Assembly: GCA_016291915.1 (NCBI GenBank)
Contig: JAEEZP010000271.1
Span: forward strand, 1-6,243
Source: Prevotella sp.
GTDB taxonomy: Bacteria > Bacteroidota > Bacteroidia > Bacteroidales > Bacteroidaceae
DNA: 6,243 nt
Reading direction: 5' to 3'
Positions within the stretch are counted from its first letter, which is position 1; the number at the start of each line of letters is the position of its first letter. A model generated the notes under the pieces. It was not told the DNA's origin and did not search any database. It saw nothing but the letters and a program-made list of their open reading frames with translations. A program made the translations under genes and the position numbers. This document shows positions 1-5,382 of the stretch, piece by piece.

Positions 1-1
1 A

Positions 2-679
2 TTAGCCGTCGATCTGTTAGCAAGTTATGCTAAGAACACTCCGACTCTCGAGTTGGTAGGTACCTACAACAATGCAATCACTGCAATCAAGATATTGCGT
101 GAAGAGCCCGTTGACATTCTCTTTTTAGATATACAGATGCCGGAACTGAGCGGTTTGGAGTTTGCCATGATTCTGCCGAAGACCACAAAGGTGATCTTTA
201 CCACAGCGTTTCCGCAATATGCGCTCGACAGCTATAAGGTAAACAGCATCGACTATCTCATAAAACCCATCACCTATGATACTTTCCTGAAATCTGTGGA
301 GAAAGCACTGAACTACTTCGAAGAAATAAGGAAAAACGAGACATTGATAGAAGAGCAGGCTATCTACGTGAAGAGTGATTACAAACTGCTGCGTATAGCA
401 TTGGATAATATCCTGTTTGTAGAAGGGCTGAAGGATTATGTGGCTATCCATGTGGATGATAAGGAAGAGCCCATCCCTTCTCTGATAAACATGAAACGTA
501 TCATGGATTATCTGCCCAGCCCTGCCTTTATGCGTGTACACCGGTCATATATCGTTAACATGAAAAAAATAGAGTCTGTTGACCGTAACCGTATCGTTAT
601 TGGAAACCAGTTCATCCCTATCTCTGAAAGCTACAAAGAAGAGGTATATGGGTATCTCAACAAACATACCGTACTGTGA
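2..679 (+). CDS. LytTR-family response regulator (5' end cut by window edge)
   Basis: DNA-binding response regulator of the LytR/AlgR type: a receiver domain phosphorylated by a partner histidine kinase, followed by a LytTR DNA-binding domain. The frame is open to the left edge; 225 residues are visible and roughly 15-20 N-terminal ones, including the acidic DDE pocket, should lie upstream. The visible start (LAVDLLASYAKNTP) is typical of receiver helix 1, so the TTG at 53 is not the true start. The phospho-acceptor Asp is in LFLDIQMPELSG (codon 128-130), the conserved Thr is in FTTAFPQYAL, and the conserved Lys is in DYLIKP (codon 263-265). The LytTR domain spans roughly 360-670, with YVKSDYKLLRI, ILFVEGLKDYV and the FMRVHRSYIVN signature. 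In Bacteroidota such regulators usually sit directly after a LytS-like (His_kinase family) sensor gene, expected just left of the window. Targets are unknown; the genes downstream are candidates only by position. Confidence 0.93.
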   Translation, partial: LAVDLLASYAKNTPTLELVGTYNNAITAIKILREEPVDILFLDIQMPELSGLEFAMILPKTTKVIFTTAFPQYALDSYKVNSIDYLIKPITYDTFLKSVEKALNYFEEIRKNETLIEEQAIYVKSDYKLLRIALDNILFVEGLKDYVAIHVDDKEEPIPSLINMKRIMDYLPSPAFMRVHRSYIVNMKKIESVDRNRIVIGNQFIPISESYKEEVYGYLNKHTVL

Positions 680-711
680 TGTCTCTTCATCACCGAAAGG
701 TGATACACCTT
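676..711 (+). promoter_or_regulatory. Overlapping alternative hairpins between regulator and FolK-like gene
   Basis: Three short perfect stems share bases and cannot all form at once. Hairpin A pairs GTGATG (676-681) with CATCAC (688-693) and contains the regulator's TGA stop. Hairpin B pairs ATCACC (689-694) with GGTGAT (699-704) around a GAAA tetraloop (GNRA type). Hairpin C pairs AAGGTG (697-702) with CACCTT (706-711) around ATA. No T run follows, so this does not look like a terminator. The layout resembles a switch or a processing/stabilising element, but function is inferred from pairing alone. Confidence 0.4.
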
Positions 712-722
712 AATAATATATT

Positions 723-1091
723 ATGAACGTAATTGTATCTATAGGAACAAGTACAAACACACAAGATAACATACTGGCAGCCAAAGAGATTCTTTCGGCA
801 ATGTTCAGAAAGGTTTTGTTTTCATCCACCATGAAGACAAAACCGATGAATGGTGCAGACAATTATTACTACATTAATTGTCTGGCCATGTTCAACACGT
901 CCATGAGTTACCCACAACTGAAAGAATGGTTGAAGGAGCGGGAACTGGATTGTGGCAGGAACAAAGAGGATACGCACGAGGGATATGTAACGCTGGATAT
1001 GGATATCCTGGAATACAACGGTAAGCGATACAAGAAAGAGGATTGGAAACGAGACTACAACAAGAAGATGCTTGCTGAGTTGCGTGGATAA
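723..1091 (+). CDS. Short divergent HPPK (FolK-like) domain protein
   Basis: 122 residues resembling 6-hydroxymethyl-7,8-dihydropterin pyrophosphokinase, the folate-pathway enzyme that moves pyrophosphate from ATP to the pterin. Compared from memory with E. coli HPPK, it aligns without gaps at an offset of three residues over about T39-D94. T39, Y50, N52, E74, R79 and the metal-binding D92/D94 pair (TLDMDI) match T42, Y53, N55, E77, R82, D95 and D97. The E. coli positions Trp89 and Arg92 are Glu86 and Val89 here. The protein ends shortly after the DxD strand, lacking the C-terminal stretch of about 30-40 residues that carries His115, Arg121 and Phe123. The tail is instead short and Lys-rich. 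Real pyrophosphokinase activity is therefore doubtful; it may bind nucleotide or pterin, or be a repurposed paralogue. ATG at 723 follows an A/T-rich leader 43 bases after the regulator stop. The family assignment is good, the function is uncertain. Confidence 0.75.
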   Translation: MNVIVSIGTSTNTQDNILAAKEILSAMFRKVLFSSTMKTKPMNGADNYYYINCLAMFNTSMSYPQLKEWLKERELDCGRNKEDTHEGYVTLDMDILEYNGKRYKKEDWKRDYNKKMLAELRG

Positions 1092-1117
1092 AGTAAATGG
1101 TATAATAATAAACAATC

Positions 1118-2422
1118 ATGAAACGGATTTCAAGTAACAAAGAGAACGTAATGAGAATGGTGATACTGTGTGTATCCATAGCATGGACCACTGTCATCAC
1201 GGCACAGGATTTCAACAGTTATTTCACCGATGAGACACTACGCATCGACTATTCCTTCTCCGGTAATGCCTATCAACAGACAATTGCCATGGATCAGTTG
1301 AACAGAATACCCCACTGGTACGGCAAAAGACAGCGACTGAGTGAGGTTCCTGTGGAAGGTAACGGACAGATTATTGTGCGCGACCATCGCAGCAAAGAGG
1401 TGATCTATCGCAATTCTTTCTCTACCCTATTCCAAGAATGGCTATCTTACGATGAGGCAAAACATATTCAGAAATCCTTCGAGAATGTCTTTCTCGTTCC
1501 AATGCCGAAAGATACAGTGGATGTCACTGTAGTATTGATGAACAACTACCGTAAGGAGATGACATCAATGACACATACCGTGGTGCCCTCCGATATACTG
1601 ATACGTAAGATAGGTGACCACGATATCACGCCCTACACCACCCTGCAAGAGGCAAAAGACCCTGAGCACTGCATCCATATCGCGTATATAGCCGAGGGAT
1701 ATCAGGAACAGGAGATGGACGTGTTCATGAATGATGTGAAGATAGCTATGGAAGCACTCTTCGCTCACGAACCTTTCAAAACGATGAAGGACCGTTTCAA
1801 CATCGTTGCCGTGAAAGCACCGTCTAAGGAGAGTGGTACCAGTGAACCCTCAAAGGGTATTTGGAAGAACACTGCGCTCCACTCACATTTCGACACTTTC
1901 TATAGTGACCGCTACCTGACCACCCTGCATCTGAAAGATCTTCACGACTGGTTGGCAGGTACACCTTATGAACATATCATCATCCTCGTGAACTCGGAAC
2001 ATTATGGTGGTGGAGGAATCTTGAACAGTTACAACCTCACCTCTACCCATCACTCAAGATATCGTCCGGTAGTCGTTCATGAGTTCGGTCATTCCTTCTG
2101 CGGATTAGGTGATGAGTATGCATACGAGACAGAAGATATTCCGATGTATCCGGCAGAAGTGGAGCCATGGGAACCAAACCTCACCACCTTGAAGGATTTC
2201 CATCATAAATGGGAAGATCTGATGGATGAGAAACTACCTGTTCCAACCCCTGCCATACCGAAGAATAAGAATAAGGTAGGAGTGTACGAGGGTGCCGGGT
2301 ACAGTCTGAAGGGTGTCTATCGTCCGATGCAAGACTGTAGGATGCGCACCAACGAATACCCTGAGTTCTGTCCTGTTTGTCATCGTGCCCTTGAACGACT
2401 CATCGATTTCTATACAAAATAA
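1118..2422 (+). CDS. Secreted M64-family (IgA peptidase family) zinc metallopeptidase
   Basis: 434-residue predicted secreted zinc endopeptidase of MEROPS family M64, named for the Clostridium ramosum IgA proteinase. The Bacteroidota members' substrates are mostly unknown, so IgA cleavage should not be assumed. A signal peptide is evident: basic start, hydrophobic core VILCVSIAWTTVIT, likely cleavage at A29|Q30. The N-terminal beta-rich M64_N-type domain spans about 30-160 and the catalytic domain about 165-430. The active site is H321-E322-F-G-H325, with D332 of GLGDEY as probable third zinc ligand. Other hallmarks are NSEHYGGGG (292-300), RPMQDCRMR (402-410) and FCPVC (417-421). Cysteines at 328, 407, 418 and 421 cluster around the fold's C-terminal part. 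ATG 1118 is chosen for its A/T-rich leader; ATG 1151 (Met12) would give a more compact signal peptide and is a real alternative. It lies 26 bases after the FolK-like gene and 11 before the TPR gene, so shared transcription is likely. No lipobox is seen, so the product is probably periplasmic or exported. Confidence 0.92.
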   Translation: MKRISSNKENVMRMVILCVSIAWTTVITAQDFNSYFTDETLRIDYSFSGNAYQQTIAMDQLNRIPHWYGKRQRLSEVPVEGNGQIIVRDHRSKEVIYRNSFSTLFQEWLSYDEAKHIQKSFENVFLVPMPKDTVDVTVVLMNNYRKEMTSMTHTVVPSDILIRKIGDHDITPYTTLQEAKDPEHCIHIAYIAEGYQEQEMDVFMNDVKIAMEALFAHEPFKTMKDRFNIVAVKAPSKESGTSEPSKGIWKNTALHSHFDTFYSDRYLTTLHLKDLHDWLAGTPYEHIIILVNSEHYGGGGILNSYNLTSTHHSRYRPVVVHEFGHSFCGLGDEYAYETEDIPMYPAEVEPWEPNLTTLKDFHHKWEDLMDEKLPVPTPAIPKNKNKVGVYEGAGYSLKGVYRPMQDCRMRTNEYPEFCPVCHRALERLIDFYTK

Positions 2423-2433
2423 CAGTTTTCTAC

Positions 2434-3054
2434 GTGAAACACTCACTATCGATTATCTTACTGGTGGTATGCTGCACACTGAACTGCAGCACGGCCATTG
2501 GTCAGCAACCGCAAAAGAGAAACAGTTCTCCTGACGTGGAACGGTTAGGGCGGGCTTTGGAATATTTCAGCAGCGGGAAGTATCATGAGTGTATGCTGAT
2601 ATTGAGTGATCTTGATGAGCATTACGAGTTGAACAGCCGTTTCCGTGCATTCCTGGGCATATGTTACTATTATGAATGGGAATATGAGAAAGCATGCAGT
2701 TATCTCGACGAAGTACTACCACTGTTGCAAGGGGTAGCTCCACAAGAACGAAGCTTGTATTATTTCGCCAACGGTGAGAGTCATTTCAACCTACAGCAAT
2801 ACGAACAAGCCATCATACAGTATCAAGAACAACTGAAATTGTGTCATCCCGATGAGAAAGGAGATGCTTATTACCGATTGGGATTCTGTTATATGTTTCT
2901 CAATGAATGGGCATTGGCATTGGAGCATTTTGAACAATCACTCTCCTTCTATCAGCAATACCTGAACAATGAAGAAACCAAAGCACGTATTACACAGATT
3001 CAAAAGATGATAAAAGGATGCAAAAAAAGACTCATAAAACGAGAAAATCATTAA
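2434..3054 (+). CDS. Secreted tetratricopeptide-repeat protein
   Basis: 206 residues with a signal peptide and about four TPR-like helical hairpins, roughly residues 37-68, 69-102, 106-138 and 144-177. The clearest are AYYRLGFCYMFLNEWALALE and YYFANGESHFNLQQYEQAI. TPRs are protein-binding scaffolds; nothing here indicates an enzyme. The GTG at 2434 is chosen as start because it gives a complete signal peptide (MKHSLSIILLVVCC onward) with a plausible A-I-G|Q cleavage after residue 23; the next in-frame ATG is at residue 54, far too late. A Cys at 18 is preceded by TLN, a poor lipobox, so lipidation is possible but not favoured. The C-terminal tail is strongly basic (KKRLIKR). Only 11 bases separate it from the peptidase stop, which suggests translational coupling and a shared job such as binding the peptidase or its substrate; that link is inference. 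Confidence 0.85.
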   Translation: MKHSLSIILLVVCCTLNCSTAIGQQPQKRNSSPDVERLGRALEYFSSGKYHECMLILSDLDEHYELNSRFRAFLGICYYYEWEYEKACSYLDEVLPLLQGVAPQERSLYYFANGESHFNLQQYEQAIIQYQEQLKLCHPDEKGDAYYRLGFCYMFLNEWALALEHFEQSLSFYQQYLNNEETKARITQIQKMIKGCKKRLIKRENH

Positions 3055-3247
3055 GTTGTGTGGGCAAACAAATTATTTAACTATTATTAAACATTTGTAA
3101 ATGGTTTATTATCAGCACTTTGCAAAAAAGTTACAGAAAGGGCCAAAAAAAAACCTAAAAAAAAGATTGTCGTATCAAAAAAATAGTTACCTTTGCATCG
3201 TTTTAATAAACAAATGATTGTTTTACAGATTTAAAAAAGCAAAGAAA
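3055..3247. other. A/T-rich intergenic spacer
   Basis: 193 bases between the TPR gene and the small lipoprotein start. It has no convincing terminator for the upstream operon; an imperfect A/T-rich stem at 3088-3108 (TAAAC/GTTTA plus ATTT/AAAT with one bulged G and almost no loop) lacks a following T run. It then has four A-tracts (3124-3129, 3145-3153, 3157-3164, 3177-3183), the promoter at 3166-3195, and a leader with a 6-bp hairpin (AAACAA 3208-3213 with TTGTTT 3218-3223, loop ATGA). No gene is seen in it. Confidence 0.7.
3166..3195 (+). promoter_or_regulatory. Bacteroidetes-type promoter of the small lipoprotein gene
   Basis: The -7 box TACCTTTG (3188-3195) fully matches the Bacteroidetes consensus TAnnTTTG. 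ATTG at 3166-3169 is a one-mismatch -33 box (TTTG) at an 18-base spacing, one shorter than the usual 19-21. Transcription would begin near 3202, leaving a leader of about 45 bases before the ATG at 3248. A-tracts directly upstream and in the spacer may raise its activity. Confidence 0.65.
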
Positions 3248-3412
3248 ATGAAGAAATTAGTTTTTATGTTCGTAGCTATCGCAGCTATCTCTTTCGCATC
3301 TTGTGGTAACAAAACAGCTCAGGCTCCTGTAGAGGAGGATACAACTGCTGTTGTTGACTCTGTAGTTGCTGACACTGTTGCTGCTGCTGCTGATTCTGTA
3401 GTTGCTGAGTAA
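3248..3412 (+). CDS. Small Ala/Val/Asp-rich lipoprotein
   Basis: 54-residue predicted lipoprotein: MKKLVFMFVAIAAISFASC is a classic signal peptide ending in a usable lipobox (F-A-S-C, Cys19). The mature 36 residues are low-complexity and acidic (seven Asp/Glu against one Lys), built from a D[ST]V[VA]A motif repeated three times (DSVVA, DTVAA, DSVVA). No Ser-Asp/Glu-rich surface-export signal follows the Cys, so it probably faces the periplasm. ATG 3248 is preferred to the in-frame TTG at 3218 because it starts exactly at the basic n-region and lies 53 bases after the promoter box; the earlier start would add ten charged residues of no evident use. It is a single-gene unit with its own promoter and a strong terminator. 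Short lipoproteins of this kind are common in Bacteroidales, but I know of no assigned function. The mature sequence looks disordered. Confidence 0.8.
   Translation: MKKLVFMFVAIAAISFASCGNKTAQAPVEEDTTAVVDSVVADTVAAAADSVVAE
3356..3409 (+). repeat. Degenerate in-frame repeat in the lipoprotein gene
   Basis: Two 18-base copies, 3356-3373 and 3392-3409, differ at only two positions (C/T at the third base and C/G at the last) and encode DSVVAD and DSVVAE. Between them lies a related DTVAAAA segment with four GCT triplets in a row (3380-3391). Copy-number change would stay in frame. Confidence 0.7.
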
Positions 3413-3443
3413 TTTACAGCTCGAACAAGTTAAGAGAGAAACT

Positions 3444-3473
3444 CCGCCAGGCCTCAGGTCTGGCGGTTTTTTT
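3444..3473 (+). terminator. Rho-independent terminator after the small lipoprotein
   Basis: CCGCCAGGCC (3444-3453) pairs with GGTCTGGCGG (3457-3466), a 10-bp stem with one G-T wobble and a TCA loop, followed by seven T (3467-3473). It is a textbook intrinsic terminator for plus-strand transcription. On the minus strand the stem is followed only by a broken T-rich stretch (AGTTTCTCTCTT), so it may also stop glmS transcripts, less efficiently. The T run overlaps the first two bases of the glmS stop codon complement. Confidence 0.93.
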
Positions 3474-5316
3474 ATTCTACAGTTACTGATTTTGCCAAAT
3501 TACGTGGCTGATCCACATTCTTTCCTTTGCAGACAGCAATATGATAGGCTAATAACTGTAAGGGGATAGTAGCAATCAAGGGTTCCAGACACGCTAAGGT
3601 ATCGGGCAACTCTATCACCTCATCAGCTATTCTTGTAATCGTATCGTCACCTTTGCTCACCAACGCAATAACCTTTCCCCTTCTGGCTTTGATCTCCTGA
3701 ATGTTACTCAGCACCTTCTCATACATCGCATTATGTGTGGCAATGACCACCACAGGCATATCTGAGTCTATCAAGGCTATCGGACCATGTTTCATCTCTG
3801 CTGCGGGATAGCCCTCAGCATGAATATAGCTGATTTCCTTCAGTTTCAAGGCACCCTCCAACGCTACAGGATAACTGTATCCTCTACCTAAATACAGGAA
3901 GTTACGCGCATAGGTAAATGTCCGGCTCAAATCCGCTATACGCTCATTGAGTTTCAATACCTCTTCCATCTTTTGGGGTATCAGGCTCAGCTCCTTTACA
4001 ATGGTATGATAGTCGGTCATAGCAATGGTCCCTTTCTCTTTGGCTAATGCCAAAGCCAGCATCATCAACACAGTGATCTGTCCGGTGAAAGCCTTTGTGG
4101 AAGCTACTCCTATCTCAGGACCCACATGGATATACGAACCGGTATCCGTAGCACGTGGAATGCTGGAACCGATAGCATTACAGATACCATAAATAAATGC
4201 TCCGGCATCCTTTGCCAACTCCACAGCTGCCAAAGTATCAGCTGTCTCTCCACTCTGTGAGATGGCAATTACCACATCTTCTTTATTAACTACCGGATGA
4301 CGATACCGGAACTCCGAGGCATATTCCACCTCAACAGGTATCCTACATAGACTCTCTATCATCTGCTTGCCAATCAATCCGGCATGCCAGGAAGTACCAC
4401 AAGCAACAATGACCATACGCTTAGCATCCAGCAGTTGACGTTTGTAATCAATCACTGCACTGAGGGTTACATTGTCTGCCTCCATATTCACACGACCACG
4501 CATACAGTTGGTGATACACTCCGGCTGCTCGAAGATCTCCTTCAGCATGAAATGGGGATAACCTCCTTTTTCTATCTGACCGAGGTTCAGATCCACCGTC
4601 TTGATCTCAGGGGATATCTCCCGGTTGTTGATATTATAGATTTTCAGATCCTCACCAAATTTCAATACTGCGATATTCCCATCGTCGAGATAGACTACCT
4701 GATCAGTATATTCAATAAGAGGACTGGCATCTGAACCCAGGAAAAACTCATTATCACCAATGCCAACCACCAACGGACTCTGCTTCCGGGCTGCAATGAT
4801 CATGTCTGGATGACGGCGGTCCATGATAGCAATAGCATAAGCACCGATAACCATATGCAAAGACAGTTGTACGGCAGTGAGCAGATCCACCTTCTTCTTC
4901 TCTTGCACATATTCCACGAGCTGCACAAGCACCTCCGTATCGGTATCACTGCGGAAAACGACACCTTTAGCAGTGAGGTTGTTCTTCAATGATGCATAAT
5001 TCTCGATGATTCCGTTGTGGATGATAGCCAGATTCTTAGACGAGGAATAATGGGGATGTGCATTCAATGAGGAAGGTTCTCCGTGGGTAGCCCATCGGGT
5101 GTGGGCGATACCGACTACCCCACTGATATCCTTATCCGAGCAATAGTCTTCCAACATACTCACTTTCCCTTTTGTCTTACACACATTAAGGTCTCCGTTC
5201 TCATTGATCAGTGCGATACCGGCACTGTCATAGCCACGATACTCTAAGCGTTTCAAACCCTTTATCAGGATCGGATAAGCTTCACGCATCCCGATATAAC
5301 CAACTATTCCACACAT
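3472..5316 (-). CDS. glmS: Glutamine-fructose-6-phosphate aminotransferase (isomerizing)
   Basis: GlmS converts fructose-6-phosphate and glutamine to glucosamine-6-phosphate and glutamate, the first committed step to UDP-GlcNAc for peptidoglycan, LPS and capsule; it acts in the cytosol. It is 614 residues, normal for the family (E. coli 609). The N-terminal class II glutaminase domain begins MCGIVGYIG with the catalytic Cys2 exposed after Met removal; TRWATHGE (73-80), HNGIIENY (100-107) and SDTDTEV (123-129) are intact. Two SIS sugar-isomerase domains follow: CGTSWHAG (306-313) and SQSGETAD (353-360) in the first, YLGRGYSYPVALEGALKLKE in the second. E494, H510 and K609 correspond to E. coli E488, H504 and K603, and the C-terminus NLAKSVTVE is the standard one. 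Nothing is missing. It starts 66 bases after the export-protein gene on the same strand. That gap is too short for a glmS ribozyme plus promoter, and no such ribozyme is seen. Confidence 0.98.
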   Translation of the reverse strand: MCGIVGYIGMREAYPILIKGLKRLEYRGYDSAGIALINENGDLNVCKTKGKVSMLEDYCSDKDISGVVGIAHTRWATHGEPSSLNAHPHYSSSKNLAIIHNGIIENYASLKNNLTAKGVVFRSDTDTEVLVQLVEYVQEKKKVDLLTAVQLSLHMVIGAYAIAIMDRRHPDMIIAARKQSPLVVGIGDNEFFLGSDASPLIEYTDQVVYLDDGNIAVLKFGEDLKIYNINNREISPEIKTVDLNLGQIEKGGYPHFMLKEIFEQPECITNCMRGRVNMEADNVTLSAVIDYKRQLLDAKRMVIVACGTSWHAGLIGKQMIESLCRIPVEVEYASEFRYRHPVVNKEDVVIAISQSGETADTLAAVELAKDAGAFIYGICNAIGSSIPRATDTGSYIHVGPEIGVASTKAFTGQITVLMMLALALAKEKGTIAMTDYHTIVKELSLIPQKMEEVLKLNERIADLSRTFTYARNFLYLGRGYSYPVALEGALKLKEISYIHAEGYPAAEMKHGPIALIDSDMPVVVIATHNAMYEKVLSNIQEIKARRGKVIALVSKGDDTITRIADEVIELPDTLACLEPLIATIPLQLLAYHIAVCKGKNVDQPRNLAKSVTVE

Positions 5317-5339
5317 AATCTATCTATTTTCTGTTATTT

Positions 5340-5347
5340 CAAAAGTC
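5340..5347 (-). promoter_or_regulatory. Weak candidate -7 box upstream of glmS
   Basis: On the minus strand GACTTTTG differs from TAnnTTTG by one base and would place a start site about 16 bases before the glmS ATG. No TTTG-like -33 box is found at 19-21 bases upstream, so glmS may instead depend wholly or partly on read-through from the export-protein promoter. Confidence 0.22.
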
Positions 5348-5382
5348 AAAAAAGAGTTATTGCATCACGATAATCACTTGAT

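Noticed and set aside
125..541. Minus-strand open frame of 138 codons inside the regulator
   Set aside because: Antisense to a clearly conserved gene; the translation is Cys/His/Phe-rich with no recognisable domain.
53..679. Regulator gene starting at TTG 53
   Set aside because: The frame continues open to the left edge and the upstream residues match a receiver-domain helix, so the true start is outside the window.
822..1215. Two minus-strand open frames across the FolK-like and peptidase genes
   Set aside because: Antisense to conserved frames, overlapping each other, with no domain or promoter.
2234..2534. Open frames on both strands over the peptidase/TPR junction
   Set aside because: They lie over the conserved peptidase C-terminus and the TPR signal peptide in wrong frames; no family is recognisable.
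3088..3108. Terminator for the left-hand gene cluster
   Set aside because: The stem is A/T-only apart from one pair, has a bulge, a loop of two bases and no T run, so it is not a credible intrinsic terminator.
3094..3122. Second promoter (TTTG 3094-3097 with GCACTTTG 3115-3122)
   Set aside because: The -7 box misses both T and A of TAnnTTTG and the spacing is only 17, clearly weaker than the promoter at 3166-3195.
3214..3234. Six-codon upstream ORF (MIVLQI) before the lipoprotein start
   Set aside because: Very short, in an A/T-rich leader with no ribosome-binding signal; its ATG forms most of the loop of a small hairpin, but chance occurrence is likely.
4384..4992. Plus-strand open frames antisense to glmS
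   Set aside because: glmS is intact across the region, and the translations look like mirror images of its codon pattern.
5317..5382. glmS self-cleaving ribozyme upstream of glmS
   Set aside because: Only 66 A/T-rich bases separate the genes and no ribozyme core is recognisable; the element is mainly known from Firmicutes.
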